Source: Candidatus Neomarinimicrobiota bacterium
Lineage (GTDB): Bacteria; Fidelibacterota; Marinisomatia; Marinisomatales; TCS55
Reading direction: 5' to 3'
Length of the DNA: 59,755 nucleotides
NCBI GenBank assembly: GCA_018647265.1
Contig: JABGTK010000119.1
Location: 1-59,755 of the forward strand
Part shown: one piece after another, positions 35,987 through 46,182 of the stretch
Layout: each line of letters begins with the position of its first letter
Numbering within the stretch: position 1 is the stretch's first letter
Made by a program: the position numbers and the translations under genes
Notes under the pieces: model-generated
Seen by the model: the letters and a program-made list of their open reading frames with translations, nothing else
What the model was told of the DNA's origin: nothing
The model's database searches: none

Positions 35987-36766
35987 TTAATTATTAAGAT
36001 CATTTAAAATATTAAAGGACAGGGAATCATACCTAGTGCCCAAAGAATCTTCAACAACAACCTTCCAATTTCCGTATCTATTAGGACTTACGGATATGTA
36101 ACTCCAAGTACGCCAGCTATATGACCAGCCGATCTCCATTTTAACTTTTGATCGAAGAATATCCCCATGATACCACTTGTGATAAACTATTTTTGAATCA
36201 TTCATATTTTCAATTTTTGTCATAAAATAAACACGCTCATCTTCTACAGAAAACACTGAATCAATGTCGACTAATTCGCGATTGACTAGATTTCTACCCA
36301 ATTGAAACGAAATGACCTTTATAGTATTTTCTAAATTTGAGATTGGGGTAGATCCTCCTTTTTTTGGATTTTCCTCAATAAGGTCTATTTCTATTTCATT
36401 AAATACTATTAGATCACTGTTTTTCTTCGGAATTAAAACTTTCTCTTCTTCTGGAGTAATTGGTTCTGGTTCATTGTTTTCTAATACTTCAGTTAATGCA
36501 TCTTTGACGAAACCTATCGTATCAAAGTCTTCTTGAAATTCTCCCAACTCTTTTTGAATGTTTTCACTTTTAATTTCATTGGATGAATCTGATGCCCAAA
36601 CTATAAAAAATAAATATATAATATAAATACCGCCGATTGCTGCAGCTGCCTGCTTTAGTTTTTGCCAAAGGGCCACAACAATCAAAACAATCATAATGAT
36701 CGTGATTTCAAAAATGCCGGGATTATTTAATATTGATTCAAACATTGATTGGGAATTTATGCTCAC
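35987..36766 (-). CDS. DUF2914 domain protein with N-terminal membrane helices
   Basis: A 259-residue protein. Two hydrophobic stretches (FEITIIMIVLIVVALW and IGGIYIIYLFFIVWA) precede an acidic linker. A C-terminal DUF2914-like domain spans about residues 155-256: VYFMTKIENMNDSKIVYHKWYHG, SYSWRTWSYISVSPNRYGNWKVVV and a final strand. DUF2914 domains are found in envelope-associated proteins of unknown function. It is paired with the YqaA-like gene. Confidence 0.78.
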   Translation of the reverse strand: MSINSQSMFESILNNPGIFEITIIMIVLIVVALWQKLKQAAAAIGGIYIIYLFFIVWASDSSNEIKSENIQKELGEFQEDFDTIGFVKDALTEVLENNEPEPITPEEEKVLIPKKNSDLIVFNEIEIDLIEENPKKGGSTPISNLENTIKVISFQLGRNLVNRELVDIDSVFSVEDERVYFMTKIENMNDSKIVYHKWYHGDILRSKVKMEIGWSYSWRTWSYISVSPNRYGNWKVVVEDSLGTRYDSLSFNILNDLNN

Positions 36767-36862
36767 TTTCCCGTCTAATGGAATAGCCGAAGCTAGTTTT
36801 AAAATATATTGTATGGAATTTTAAAATTGGAGATATTCAGCCCCTAATTTTAAAGGAAAATC

Positions 36863-37573
36863 ATGAAACACATTCTTGCAATTTTTGCAATTGGACTTAT
36901 TTTTATTTCTTGTACATCAGAAAAATCTATAGAGCAGAAAATAAACCAGAGGCTGGAGAGTCATCTTGATTCTGTCAGTTATGCCATAGGTCTGGATGTT
37001 GCTATGCGCTTAGAACAACAATTTATGGATATTGACTATAAAATGTTATCTCTTGGAATTACTGATCATTATGGAAAGAATGAGCTGTTTTTGACAGATA
37101 AAGAACGTATATCGGTTATAAAAAAATATAATGATATAACTTTACCAAAATATCGAATGGATCTTGAAAAGCTTAACACGCTCGAAGGCGGAAAATTTAT
37201 GGACGCCAATGCTAAGAAAGATGGTGTTCTTGATCATAAAAGCGGTATTCAATATAAAATACTCACCCCAGCTGATGGTCCCAAACCAAATCCGTCCAAT
37301 TACGTAAAAATTCATTACGTAGGTAAATTAATTGATGGAACTACATTTGATAGTTCTTATGATCGCGGTGAGCCTGCGGTCTTTCCCGTAGATCGCGTAG
37401 TACCTGGGTTTTCTCAGGGATTACAACTCATGAGCCCTGGTGCTAAATATCAGATCTTTATCCCTGGCCACCTTGGCTATGGTCAAAATGATGGACCTGG
37501 TGGCCCGATGGCATTTATGATTTTTCAGGTTGAAATGCTTGAGATTTTAGAACCACCAGTAGATCAAAAATAA
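36863..37573 (+). CDS. fkpA: FKBP-type peptidyl-prolyl isomerase lipoprotein
   Basis: A 236-residue isomerase with a lipoprotein signal ending in FISC, an N-terminal helical dimerisation region (about 25-115) and a C-terminal FKBP domain. The FKBP core shows VKIHYVGKLIDGTTFDSSYDRGEP, VDRVVPGFSQGL and IPGHLGYG. The layout is that of Mip/FkpA, periplasmic folding helpers. It is the only plus-strand protein gene between 32.8 and 59.0 kb. AAGGA lies upstream of the ATG. Confidence 0.93.
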   Translation: MKHILAIFAIGLIFISCTSEKSIEQKINQRLESHLDSVSYAIGLDVAMRLEQQFMDIDYKMLSLGITDHYGKNELFLTDKERISVIKKYNDITLPKYRMDLEKLNTLEGGKFMDANAKKDGVLDHKSGIQYKILTPADGPKPNPSNYVKIHYVGKLIDGTTFDSSYDRGEPAVFPVDRVVPGFSQGLQLMSPGAKYQIFIPGHLGYGQNDGPGGPMAFMIFQVEMLEILEPPVDQK

Positions 37574-37599
37574 AATTAATTGATACTTTCAGGTATATA

Positions 37600-37627
37600 A
37601 TAAAAAAGGGATGAAACTCCATCCCTT
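37600..37627 (-). terminator. Rho-independent terminator
   Basis: AAGGGATG (37606-37613) pairs with CATCCCTT (37620-37627). On the minus strand the hairpin is followed by a run of six T, so it best terminates the merR-like/tRNA-Pro transcript. It can also end fkpA on the plus strand, although that side has a poor T tract. Confidence 0.85.
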
Positions 37628-37659
37628 CCAGACAATAAACTTACTTTGTCGTCAATATG

Positions 37660-37733
37660 TCGGGGCGACAGGATTTGAACCTGCGACCACTTGACCCCCA
37701 GCCAAGTGCGCTACCGGACTGCGCCACGCCCCG
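37660..37733 (-). tRNA. tRNA-Pro(GGG)
   Basis: On the minus strand CGGGGCG pairs with CGCCCCG. The D arm is GCGC/GCGC, and the anticodon stem is CTTGG/TCAAG with loop CTGGGGG, giving anticodon GGG. The T arm is GCAGGTTCAAATCCTGT. Discriminator A. It reads proline codon CCC (and CCU by wobble). It lies two bases after the MerR-like gene and before a terminator. Confidence 0.92.
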
Positions 37734-37735
37734 AA

Positions 37736-38101
37736 TTATTTATGCAAATCTTCTATTATTGATTTTAATTCACTTCGAATTTTAATCATCAAATCTATAT
37801 CAATCGTATTAGAAGAATCTTCAACTAAAGACGCATCTTCAAGGCTGCCCTCTTTATTGAGCATGTTTCGTGCACCTTCGATGGTAAATTTTTTAATATA
37901 AAGCAAATCTTTAATTCTCAAAATCAGGTCGATATCTTTTTGCCGATACGTCCTATTTCCCGCCTTGTTTTTAGATGGGCTTAATTGTTTGAATTCGGTT
38001 TCCCAGTAACGTAGAACGTATTGCTTTAACTCCGCAACTTTACTTACTTCCCCAATGGAATAATATAATTTTTTTATAGATTGTGTTTGTTGGTCCATCA
38101 T
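37736..38101 (-). CDS. MerR-family transcriptional regulator
   Basis: A 121-residue protein with an N-terminal MerR winged helix-turn-helix. [25 protein letters not shown] is the recognition part, and [33 protein letters not shown] the wing and linker helix. The C-terminal region is a short acidic helical tail without metal-binding cysteines, so it is not a metal sensor of the MerR/CueR type. This short form is widespread in Bacteroidetes and relatives, with few known targets. Confidence 0.92.
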   Translation of the reverse strand: MMDQQTQSIKKLYYSIGEVSKVAELKQYVLRYWETEFKQLSPSKNKAGNRTYRQKDIDLILRIKDLLYIKKFTIEGARNMLNKEGSLEDASLVEDSSNTIDIDLMIKIRSELKSIIEDLHK

Positions 38102-38179
38102 AAATCCTGTTAAACTAATACTTTATATTAAGCCAACAACCTGTCTTAAAACAAGTATTATGGATGGAAATAAATAGAC

Positions 38180-39295
38180 TTAAGCTATTGCTTCATCCGG
38201 AGATATAAAATCCATTTCAAATGCATCTGCAACACCACGATGTGTTATTTTTCCTTCGTATACATTCAAGCCCTTAAGCAATGCCGGGTCTGATTTTAAC
38301 GCATTTAAAATTCCTTTGTTCGCCAGTGTTTGCACATATGGGTTCGTTGCATTGGTTAATGCAGTGGTTGAAGTAAAAGGAACGGCACCTGGCATATTTG
38401 CTACGCAATAATGGATAATTCCGTCCACTTCATAAATGGGATCCTCATGGGTTGTCGGTTTACAAGTTTCAATGCATCCACCTTGATCTACAGCTACATC
38501 TACCAAAACTGTTCCAGGAATCATAATTTTCAACATTTCTCTTGTTACCAAATTTGGCGCCTTAGCTCCGGGAATAAGAACTGCCCCAATCAGTAGATCT
38601 GTCCAAGGCAGTAACTCTTGCAAATTATATTGGTTACTGTAAATAGTACGGACGTTTTTAGGCATTATTTCATCCAGATAGCGCAATCTATTTAGATTAA
38701 CATCCAGAATATTCACATTGGCGCCGAGACCAGATGCAATATGCGCTGCATTGGTACCCACTATTCCACCACCCAAAATGGTTACAGTCCCAGGCTCTAC
38801 CCCTGGCACGCCTCCTAATAACTTTCCTTTGCCACCATGAAATTTTTCCAGATATTTCGCACCTTCCTGTACAGACATGCGACCGGCTACTTCACTCATG
38901 GGAATAAGTAACGGCAAAGAGCCATCTGGTAGCATAATTGTTTCATATGCTATGGCAGTGGCACCCGAATCAAGAAATCCTTTAGTCAAAGGTTCGTCGG
39001 CCGCAAAATGAAAATATGTAAACAGTGTCGTATCGGAATGACACATGGCTACTTCTTCAGGTTGCGGCTCCTTAACCTTAACTACCATTTCAGCGTTTTG
39101 GAATATTTCTTTGGCTGAATCTACAATTTTACAGCCAATCGATTCATAATCATCATCAGAAAAACCTGAGGAGAACCCTGCACTTTTCTCTATCAAAACT
39201 TCATGTCCAGATATAGATAGCTCCAAGGCCACGTGGGGAGTTAATGCCACCCTATTCTCGTGGGATTTTATCTCTTTAGGTGTTCCTATAATCAT
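38180..39295 (-). CDS. ald: Alanine dehydrogenase
   Basis: A 371-residue NAD-dependent enzyme interconverting alanine and pyruvate plus ammonia. Family signatures are MIIGTPKEIKSHENRVALTP at the start, FTYFHFAADEPLT, the NAD-binding VTILGGGIVGTNAAHIASGLGA and DVAVDQGGCIETCKPTTHEDP. HYCVANMPGAVPFTST completes the C-terminal half. The length is canonical. Kynureninase in this window releases alanine, so this enzyme could recycle that product, though it is a general catabolic enzyme. Confidence 0.97.
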   Translation of the reverse strand: MIIGTPKEIKSHENRVALTPHVALELSISGHEVLIEKSAGFSSGFSDDDYESIGCKIVDSAKEIFQNAEMVVKVKEPQPEEVAMCHSDTTLFTYFHFAADEPLTKGFLDSGATAIAYETIMLPDGSLPLLIPMSEVAGRMSVQEGAKYLEKFHGGKGKLLGGVPGVEPGTVTILGGGIVGTNAAHIASGLGANVNILDVNLNRLRYLDEIMPKNVRTIYSNQYNLQELLPWTDLLIGAVLIPGAKAPNLVTREMLKIMIPGTVLVDVAVDQGGCIETCKPTTHEDPIYEVDGIIHYCVANMPGAVPFTSTTALTNATNPYVQTLANKGILNALKSDPALLKGLNVYEGKITHRGVADAFEMDFISPDEAIA

Positions 39296-39319
39296 TATCG
39301 CAATTCCAAATAAGCAGTA

Positions 39320-41476
39320 TTAATTTCTTCTGAAAGGACGTCTTCCGCCGCCACCTCTGTTGCTATCGCTTCTCTCCCTTGGAGGACGTTCAACGTAACC
39401 TTCAGGTTTTTCCAACAAAGCTTTTCTGCTGAAATCCAATCTGCCCTGATCGTCAACTTTAATAAGTTTAACTCGAACAGGATCGCCAGGTTTAACAACA
39501 TCTTCCACTTTTTCTACACGATGCCATTCCATTTCAGAAATATGAATCAGACCTTCGCGTCCTGGAGCAAATTCAACAAAGGCACCAAAGCTCATGAGTC
39601 TGGTAATAGTTCCATCGAATTCCATTCCTGCTTCAGGTTCGAGCGTAATTGCGCGAACAATTTCAATGGCTTCTTGACATCGTTTTAAATCGAGACTAGC
39701 AACAGTAACAATACCGTCGTCATCTACATTTACGTCGCATTCAGTATCAGCAATGATCCTTTTAATCGTCTTACCGCCGGGACCAATTAAACCACCAATT
39801 TTTTCAGGGTTAATCTGAAGTGATAATATTTTTGGTGCATATGTTGACATTTCCTGTGGTTCTGGAACTGCTTCATACATAAGGTCCAAAATATGATTAC
39901 GCCCTGCTTTTGCTTGCGCTAATGCTTCTTCCATCAAATCAAAAGTGATACCTTCAATTTTCAAGTCAAGTTGAATCGCTGAGATACCATCTCTGGTACC
40001 GGCCACTTTGAAATCCATATCTCCCAAATGATCTTCAGCGCCGAGAATATCACTCAATACAGCGTAACGATCTCCGTCTTTAATCAATCCCATGGCAATA
40101 CCAGCAACGTGACCTTTAGAAGGTGCACCTGCATTCATTAAGGCCAAAGAACCGCCACAAACGGATGCCATCGAAGATGAGCCATTTGATTCGGTGATTT
40201 CAGAAACAATCCGTATAGTATAAGGAAAATCCTCATATTCGGGTAAAATTTCTTTAATTGCTCTTTCCGCTAAATTCCCATGTCCTATTTCTCGTCGACT
40301 TGTAAAGCCTACCCGGCCAGTTTCACCAACACAGTAAGGCGGGAAGTTGTAATGGAGAAAGAATTTCTTCTTAATATCCAAGTCCATGCTATCAATTATC
40401 TGTTCATACCTAGGCGTTCCCATGGTAAGAACAACAATAGCCTGGGTTTCTCCCCGGGTAAATAAGGCCGATCCGTGTGTACGAGGCAGAATGCCTGTCT
40501 CAATAGTAATCGGACGAATATCCGTTGTTTTACGACCGTCAGAACGAACTGCATCAGAAAGGATCTGTTCGCGGAAAGCTGTTTTTAGTTGGTCACCAAT
40601 AAAGCCACTAATCATTTTTTCTGATTCAGGGTGCGATTCTACAAAAGCTTCCTGCGCTTCTTCTTTTAAAGCGGAAATCATGTTTTCACGACTGTGTTTA
40701 TCACCAGTTTTAATTGCAGCATCAATTTTTGCTGTTACGAGGTCGGAAACTGCTTTTTCTAATTCTTTATCAGTTTTGACTTCTGGGATTTCGCGTTTAA
40801 CAACATCGATTTCACTGATTAATGCATTTTGCAAGGCGATAAGTTCTTTTATCGGTCCATGGGAAAATTTCATAGCATCAATGAATTCTTCCTCGGTAAT
40901 CAACTTTGCTGACCCTTCAACCATCACAATAGTTTCGTCATTTCCGGAAACAATAATTTCCATATCCGAATCTTCCATTTGGGTTCGAGTTGGGTTAACA
41001 ACAAAATCACCATTAATGCGGCCTACGCGAACTGTGGCGATTGGACCATTAAATGGGATATCTGAAATCATCAATGCAGCAGAAGCACCAATACCAGCCA
41101 AGGTATCAGCCATGTTTTCTCCATCACTAGATAAAACTGTTATAATTACCTGCGTTTCACATTTGAATGATTTTGGGAATAACGGTCGAATAGGTCTATC
41201 CGTAAGTCTACTTGTTAATATTTCATGTTCAGAAGGACGTGCTTCCCTTTTGAAAAATCCACCTGGAATTTTACCGCCGGCATAATGGCGTTCACGATAT
41301 TCAACTTGCAATGGGAAGAAGTTTATATCTTCACGTGCTTCTTTGGCTGCATTTACCGCTACCAAAATTGTTGTTTCACCATGGGATACGATAACGGATC
41401 CGGATGATTGGCGGGCAACTTGTCCGGTCTCAATAGAGAGTGTATTCCCATTGAGCATCATTTCTTGTCTTTTCAT
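39320..41476 (-). CDS. pnp: Polyribonucleotide nucleotidyltransferase
   Basis: PNPase of 718 residues, a phosphorolytic 3'-5' exoribonuclease. It has two RNase PH domains, with PLQVEYRERHYAGGKIPGGF in the first and YCVGETGRVGFTSRREIGHG in the second. An alpha-helical linker, a KH domain (GGLIGPGGKTIKRI) and a C-terminal S1 domain (FDGTITRLMSFGAFVEFAPG) follow. The tail is glycine/arginine-rich. It follows rpsO by about 20 bp, the conserved rpsO-pnp order. In many bacteria PNPase autoregulates through the rpsO-pnp leader. Confidence 0.98.
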   Translation of the reverse strand: MKRQEMMLNGNTLSIETGQVARQSSGSVIVSHGETTILVAVNAAKEAREDINFFPLQVEYRERHYAGGKIPGGFFKREARPSEHEILTSRLTDRPIRPLFPKSFKCETQVIITVLSSDGENMADTLAGIGASAALMISDIPFNGPIATVRVGRINGDFVVNPTRTQMEDSDMEIIVSGNDETIVMVEGSAKLITEEEFIDAMKFSHGPIKELIALQNALISEIDVVKREIPEVKTDKELEKAVSDLVTAKIDAAIKTGDKHSRENMISALKEEAQEAFVESHPESEKMISGFIGDQLKTAFREQILSDAVRSDGRKTTDIRPITIETGILPRTHGSALFTRGETQAIVVLTMGTPRYEQIIDSMDLDIKKKFFLHYNFPPYCVGETGRVGFTSRREIGHGNLAERAIKEILPEYEDFPYTIRIVSEITESNGSSSMASVCGGSLALMNAGAPSKGHVAGIAMGLIKDGDRYAVLSDILGAEDHLGDMDFKVAGTRDGISAIQLDLKIEGITFDLMEEALAQAKAGRNHILDLMYEAVPEPQEMSTYAPKILSLQINPEKIGGLIGPGGKTIKRIIADTECDVNVDDDGIVTVASLDLKRCQEAIEIVRAITLEPEAGMEFDGTITRLMSFGAFVEFAPGREGLIHISEMEWHRVEKVEDVVKPGDPVRVKLIKVDDQGRLDFSRKALLEKPEGYVERPPRERSDSNRGGGGRRPFRRN

Positions 41477-41497
41477 TTTGTTCTCTTTTTTCCTGTA

Positions 41498-41770
41498 TTA
41501 ATTTCTGCGAATGGACAATTCTTGTGTCACATTCAAATATCCATCCGGATTTATCCGGCGGAGGTATTTTAAAAGTTTTTTACGCTGTGATACCAGCATG
41601 ACCAATCCACGTCGGGAGTGATTATCTTTTTTGTTTTCTTTAGCATGCTCAGTCAGGTATCTGATCCGAGCTGTCAATAAAGCAACTTGTACTTCTGTTG
41701 ATCCGGTATCTTTTTCATCTTTACCGAATTGTTTGACAATCTCTTGTCTTTGTTCATTTGTTAAGGACAT
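41498..41770 (-). CDS. rpsO: 30S ribosomal protein S15
   Basis: S15 of 90 residues with the standard pattern KDTGSTEVQVALLTARIRYLTEH, then DNHSRRGLVMLVSQRKKLLKYL. It binds the 16S rRNA central domain and can repress its own mRNA. It is located between ribF and pnp. AGGAGA precedes the ATG. Confidence 0.98.
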   Translation of the reverse strand: MSLTNEQRQEIVKQFGKDEKDTGSTEVQVALLTARIRYLTEHAKENKKDNHSRRGLVMLVSQRKKLLKYLRRINPDGYLNVTQELSIRRN

Positions 41771-41778
41771 TTTGTCTC

Positions 41779-42714
41779 CTAGTTATATTTCTGCATCAAT
41801 CTCATGCAGAATTGTTTATCTTTTTTTAACTGTTTAATTAAATCTTGAGGGTTAGAGAATTTTTGTTCATCTCTTATCCGTTCTAAAAATTCTACAGTAA
41901 TTTTCTTTCCGTAGAGATCATCCAGCTCCTGATCAATAAAGTGAACTTCCATCACAAAATCAGTCTCACCAAAGGTAGGACGAACTCCCAAATTACACAT
42001 TCCATAGAGATAGTTTCCATCAATCCTTCCGCGGATACAATAGACACCGCTGGCAGGAATTAATTGATTTTTCTCTTCAGGAATAAAGTTAGCCGTAGGG
42101 AATCCTAGACCTTTGCCTCGACCTGCCCCATGGATAACATTCGCCTCAAATCCAAATACCCAACCCAATTCAAATGATGCCCTTCGAACATATCCATTTT
42201 GAACTAATTTTCGGATATTAGTACTGGAAATAGTGACTTTATTATCTGAAATGGGTTCAACTATATCCACGCTTACCCCATTGTTTTTTCCAAAATCTTT
42301 TAAAAACTGAGGTGATCCTTCTCGTTCAAACCCAAAATGATGATCATAACCGATCACGATGTAAGATGGATTAAAATTTTTCACTACAATTTTGTTAATA
42401 AAATCATCCGCCGTCAGATGAGAAAATTCTATGGTGAATGGGATAACTACAACGATATCCACATGACATGAATCCAGAATTTCCATTTTTTTATCTGTGT
42501 GTAACAGAAGGGGCAATTTTTCACCCGATTCTAAAACATGTCTCGGATGAGGATCAAATGTAATCAAAACAGATTTAGTTCCATGTGATTCTGCTACAGA
42601 TATCATTTTTTTAATAATTTCCTGGTGCCCGCGATGGCAGCCGTCAAATGTTCCAATAGTGACAACACTATCAGAAAGTTTGGGAATGTTTTCTAGTTGG
42701 CGGTAGACATCCAT
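41779..42714 (-). CDS. ribF: Bifunctional riboflavin kinase/FAD synthetase
   Basis: A 311-residue enzyme making FMN and FAD. The N-terminal FAD-synthetase half has TIGTFDGCHRGHQEII and YDHHFGFEREGS; the C-terminal riboflavin kinase half has GRGKGLGFPTANF and GVYCIRGRIDG. A Cys replaces the usual Val in the FDGVHxGH motif. Its start overlaps the end of truB by 22 bases. It is eight bases from rpsO. Confidence 0.96.
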   Translation of the reverse strand: MDVYRQLENIPKLSDSVVTIGTFDGCHRGHQEIIKKMISVAESHGTKSVLITFDPHPRHVLESGEKLPLLLHTDKKMEILDSCHVDIVVVIPFTIEFSHLTADDFINKIVVKNFNPSYIVIGYDHHFGFEREGSPQFLKDFGKNNGVSVDIVEPISDNKVTISSTNIRKLVQNGYVRRASFELGWVFGFEANVIHGAGRGKGLGFPTANFIPEEKNQLIPASGVYCIRGRIDGNYLYGMCNLGVRPTFGETDFVMEVHFIDQELDDLYGKKITVEFLERIRDEQKFSNPQDLIKQLKKDKQFCMRLMQKYN

Positions 42715-43346
42715 TCCGTTTCAAATTCCTTTAATTCAACAGACTCTTTTATATCATATTCCCCTACTGAAGTACGCTTCAATTCAATCAAATGACCCAC
42801 GGTATTCAATGCTTGGGCTATATCTTCGCCCAAAACGCGAACATAAGTCCCTTTGGAGCATGACACAGAAAAATCAATGTGATTACCATCAATAAGATTA
42901 AGCGATAAATCATAAATCTTAACAACAACGGGTTGCCGTACTACCGTTTGATTTTTCCGAGCTAATTTGTAAAGACGAACACCATTTACCTTTTTAGCAG
43001 AATACATAGGCGGAACATGTTCGTAATCGCCAATAAAACTATTTAGGATACTTTCTACCATTGCCTTTTCTATAGTGGGAACAGCTTTGGTTTCAATAAT
43101 TGTCCCGTCAAGGTCTAAAGTATCTGTTGCTTCACCCAATTTTAAAACTGCGCGATAAGACTTAATACTTCCGGAAAACTCAGATAACCTTTTGGTGTCT
43201 TTGTTGGTACCTACTATCAACACACCTTCAGCAAAAGGATCAAGTGTTCCGCCGTGCCCCACCTTCTTTTCTCTTGTAATACCCCTGACCTTTTTCACAA
43301 CATCAAAGCTGGTCCAACCTACCGGTTTATTAATATTATAAATCAT
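42693..43346 (-). CDS. truB: tRNA pseudouridine(55) synthase
   Basis: A 217-residue pseudouridine synthase acting on U55 of the tRNA T loop. It begins [18 protein letters not shown], and the catalytic Asp is in [15 protein letters not shown]. Other motifs are [19 protein letters not shown] and [18 protein letters not shown]. This is a short form without the C-terminal PUA domain of E. coli TruB, as in many non-proteobacteria. It starts five bases after the rbfA stop. Confidence 0.96.
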   Translation of the reverse strand: MIYNINKPVGWTSFDVVKKVRGITREKKVGHGGTLDPFAEGVLIVGTNKDTKRLSEFSGSIKSYRAVLKLGEATDTLDLDGTIIETKAVPTIEKAMVESILNSFIGDYEHVPPMYSAKKVNGVRLYKLARKNQTVVRQPVVVKIYDLSLNLIDGNHIDFSVSCSKGTYVRVLGEDIAQALNTVGHLIELKRTSVGEYDIKESVELKEFETEWMSTAN

Positions 43347-43351
43347 AGATT

Positions 43352-43711
43352 TTAATCGTCAGAACTTATATCGTGGAAAATTGAATCGATCTTTTGGGTA
43401 TAGTCCAATGTATCATCATAAAAGAATTTTAACTTGGGTGTATATTTGATTCGCAGTTCTTGACCTAAGAATTTACGGAATGCTTTGGCACGGTTATTCA
43501 TTTCGATCTGAAGGTTTTTAACAGATTTTTTCTTTTGAACAACACTGAAAAATATTTTTGCATTTTTTAAGTCAGGAGATATTGAAACGCGAGAAAAAGT
43601 GACAAATCCTAAATCGGATAAATCGATAATTTGTGTCTGAATTTTTCCAAGTATTTGCTGGATTTCATTGGCGACCCGATCTGTACGCTTGAAGGGTCGT
43701 TCTGATCTCAA
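43352..43711 (-). CDS. rbfA: Ribosome-binding factor A
   Basis: RbfA of 119 residues, a 30S maturation factor with a KH-like fold. The N-terminal RTDRVANEIQQILGKI, central SISPDLKNAKIFFSV and C-terminal LRIKYTPKLKFFYDDTLDY match the family. The start codon is TTG at 43711, overlapping the infB stop as TTGA. AAAGGA is about 12 bases upstream. It lies between infB and truB, the standard order. Confidence 0.95.
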   Translation of the reverse strand: MRSERPFKRTDRVANEIQQILGKIQTQIIDLSDLGFVTFSRVSISPDLKNAKIFFSVVQKKKSVKNLQIEMNNRAKAFRKFLGQELRIKYTPKLKFFYDDTLDYTQKIDSIFHDISSDD

Positions 43712-46179
43712 GTGAGTACTAACGTCCTTTTAACGGACTTTATTTCATAGCATACAATAATGTCTCCCTCTTTGAATTTGGAGAAATTATCAATACCAAT
43801 ACCGCACTCAAAACCATCACGAATTTCTTTGACATCATCTTTTAAATGCCTTAGGGATGTTATTTCGCCGGATGCAATTTCTTCCTCTTCTCTAATAACT
43901 CGTGCTTTTCCATTGCGCACAATTTTACCTTCGGAAACTCTTGAGCCGGCAATAACACCGATTTTTGGAATTTTAAATGCTTCCTGCACAACGGCACGAC
44001 CAAGTATTTCTTCAACTTTTTCTGGTTCAAGCATTCCTTCAAGGGCTAAAGTAATTTCTTCCACAGCATTATAAATTACCTTATATGTTCGAATATCAAC
44101 ACCTTCTTGCTGTGCTTGAAGTTTAGCATTGGATGAAACTTGAACGTGAAATCCTATAATAATAGCATTTGAAGCAGATGCCAAAAGAACATCAGATTCA
44201 GAAATCATTCCAACAGCTTTATGGATCACTTGAACGCCAACTTCATCGTTGGCAATTTTACTCAATTGTTCCGATATTGCTTCGATTGAGCCATCCACAT
44301 CACCTTTTATAATGATGGGTAGGTTTTTAATGGCACCTTCTTTTATAAGCGCAGACATTGCGTCTAGAGACTGAGCAGAAATTTTCTTATGATCAATTTC
44401 CCGCTTGAGACGTTGACGCTCTGAGGCAATACGTTTTATTTCACGTTCATTTTCAACCACAGCAAATATATCGGCTGATTGCGGGACTTGATCAAAGCCT
44501 AAGATTTGGACTGGCACTGACGGACCTGCTTCTTTAATTCTTTGGCCTCGCTCATTCATCATAGCGCGAACTTTACCATAAACATTATTACAAATAAATG
44601 GATTCCCCACTTTAAGGGTACCCTTTTGAATTAGTACGGTCGCAATTGGTCCATGGCCTTTATCTAACTTGGAATCAATTACCGTACCTCGAGCTAAGGT
44701 ATCAACGTTGGCTTTTAATTCTAACATTTCTGCTTCTATATGCATGGATGCCAATAAGTCATCTACACCCATTCCAGTTTTAGCGGAGATTGGAATAGCC
44801 TGAATCTTCCCACCCCAATCTTCAACCAATACATTACGTTCAGATAATTCTCGTTTTACCTTTTCAGGGTCGATATCTGGAAGATCCATTTTATTGATGG
44901 CAATAATCAATGGTACTCCGGCTGCCTTAGCATGATCAATCGCTTCAATTGTTTGAGGCATAACGCCATCATTTGCAGCTACAACCAATACGACCATATC
45001 CGTCACTTGAGCTCCTCTTGCACGCATAGCTGTGAAAGCCTCATGCCCGGGAGTATCTAAAAATGTTACCGATTTACCGTCCTTAAGCTCAACGCGATGT
45101 GCGCCGATATGCTGCGTTATACCACCGGATTCTCCACTTACAACGTTGGAATTGCGAATATAATCCAAGAGAGAAGTTTTTCCATGATCAACATGGCCCA
45201 TCACGGTAACAACAGGAGACCTGTCTATAGCTTTTTTAATATCTTCTTCAGTGTCCTCGATTGTAAATAATTCTTCACCAATGTCTTCTAACTTTTCTGG
45301 TGCATAGCCATATTCTTCAGCTAATAATTCTATAACATCCCACTCTAATCTCTGGTTGATTGTGGCCAATATTCCCAAACCCATACACTTTTGAATTACA
45401 TCATTTGATTTAGTACCAAATATTTTTGAAACTTCATCAACGCTTGAAAATTCTGCAACTTTAATCGGCTTCAAATCATCGCTTGAAACTTCATCGAATT
45501 GGGTCTCTTTTTCTCTTCTATATATTTTCTTTTTTGTTCTTGTATCAATTTTTGCTGTAATTTTTCTAACGGTATCAACAGCAGACCTTTGAGTCTTTTG
45601 ATCTGGCTTCTTCCTATGGTCCGCCTTTCGATGAGTAGTACCCTTGCCTACTTGGGTTGCAATCTCTGATAAATTGATTTTGCGAAGTTTCTTTTTAGGT
45701 TTTGTAGCTTCTAACTTTTTCTTTTCTGCTTCCTCTTTTATTCTTTTTTCTTCTTTTTCTTTGCGCTCTTCTTCTGCTTTTTCTTTTTGATCTGCTACTA
45801 TTTTAGAACGTTCTTCTTCTTTTGCGGCAATTAGTTGTTCTGCTTCCTCTTTTATTCTCTGATCTGCTTCAGCTTTTTTTCTTTCTTCAGCTTCAAGCTT
45901 CCGCTGATCTTCTAGAGAAAGAAGGTTTAATTTTTTATTTGCCTGTTGCCGTTCTTGAATTCTTGTATCATGAATTTCACGACGAACTTGTTCTTTTCTA
46001 TATCGGTCAATGGATTCTTTATCTTTATGAAATTCACTTAATATGATATGATAGGTTTCTTCTCCAACAGGTGCCATATGACTACCTACTTCAATTCCCT
46101 TCACTTTTAAAAAGGAAAGGATTTCTGTATGGGATATGTTTAGCTCTTTAGCTATTTGAAATATGCGACGTTTTGCCAT
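43708..46179 (-). CDS. infB: Translation initiation factor IF-2
   Basis: IF-2 of 823 residues. The N-terminus has an IF2_N motif (RIFQIAKELNISHTEILSFL), then a long charged Glu/Lys/Arg-rich linker (about 80-210) and a second IF2_N region. The G domain carries VTVMGHVDHGKTSLLDYIR (G1), GITQHIGAH (G2), FLDTPGHEAFT (G3) and AINKMDLP (G4). The C-terminal domains bind initiator tRNA. It guides fMet-tRNA to the 30S subunit. It starts three bases after the nusA stop. Confidence 0.97.
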   Translation of the reverse strand: MAKRRIFQIAKELNISHTEILSFLKVKGIEVGSHMAPVGEETYHIILSEFHKDKESIDRYRKEQVRREIHDTRIQERQQANKKLNLLSLEDQRKLEAEERKKAEADQRIKEEAEQLIAAKEEERSKIVADQKEKAEEERKEKEEKRIKEEAEKKKLEATKPKKKLRKINLSEIATQVGKGTTHRKADHRKKPDQKTQRSAVDTVRKITAKIDTRTKKKIYRREKETQFDEVSSDDLKPIKVAEFSSVDEVSKIFGTKSNDVIQKCMGLGILATINQRLEWDVIELLAEEYGYAPEKLEDIGEELFTIEDTEEDIKKAIDRSPVVTVMGHVDHGKTSLLDYIRNSNVVSGESGGITQHIGAHRVELKDGKSVTFLDTPGHEAFTAMRARGAQVTDMVVLVVAANDGVMPQTIEAIDHAKAAGVPLIIAINKMDLPDIDPEKVKRELSERNVLVEDWGGKIQAIPISAKTGMGVDDLLASMHIEAEMLELKANVDTLARGTVIDSKLDKGHGPIATVLIQKGTLKVGNPFICNNVYGKVRAMMNERGQRIKEAGPSVPVQILGFDQVPQSADIFAVVENEREIKRIASERQRLKREIDHKKISAQSLDAMSALIKEGAIKNLPIIIKGDVDGSIEAISEQLSKIANDEVGVQVIHKAVGMISESDVLLASASNAIIIGFHVQVSSNAKLQAQQEGVDIRTYKVIYNAVEEITLALEGMLEPEKVEEILGRAVVQEAFKIPKIGVIAGSRVSEGKIVRNGKARVIREEEEIASGEITSLRHLKDDVKEIRDGFECGIGIDNFSKFKEGDIIVCYEIKSVKRTLVLT

Positions 46180-46182
46180 GGA

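Noticed and set aside
40386-41285. A 299-codon open frame on the plus strand
   Set aside because: It lies wholly antisense within pnp, has low-complexity composition and reads as the shadow of a highly conserved gene.
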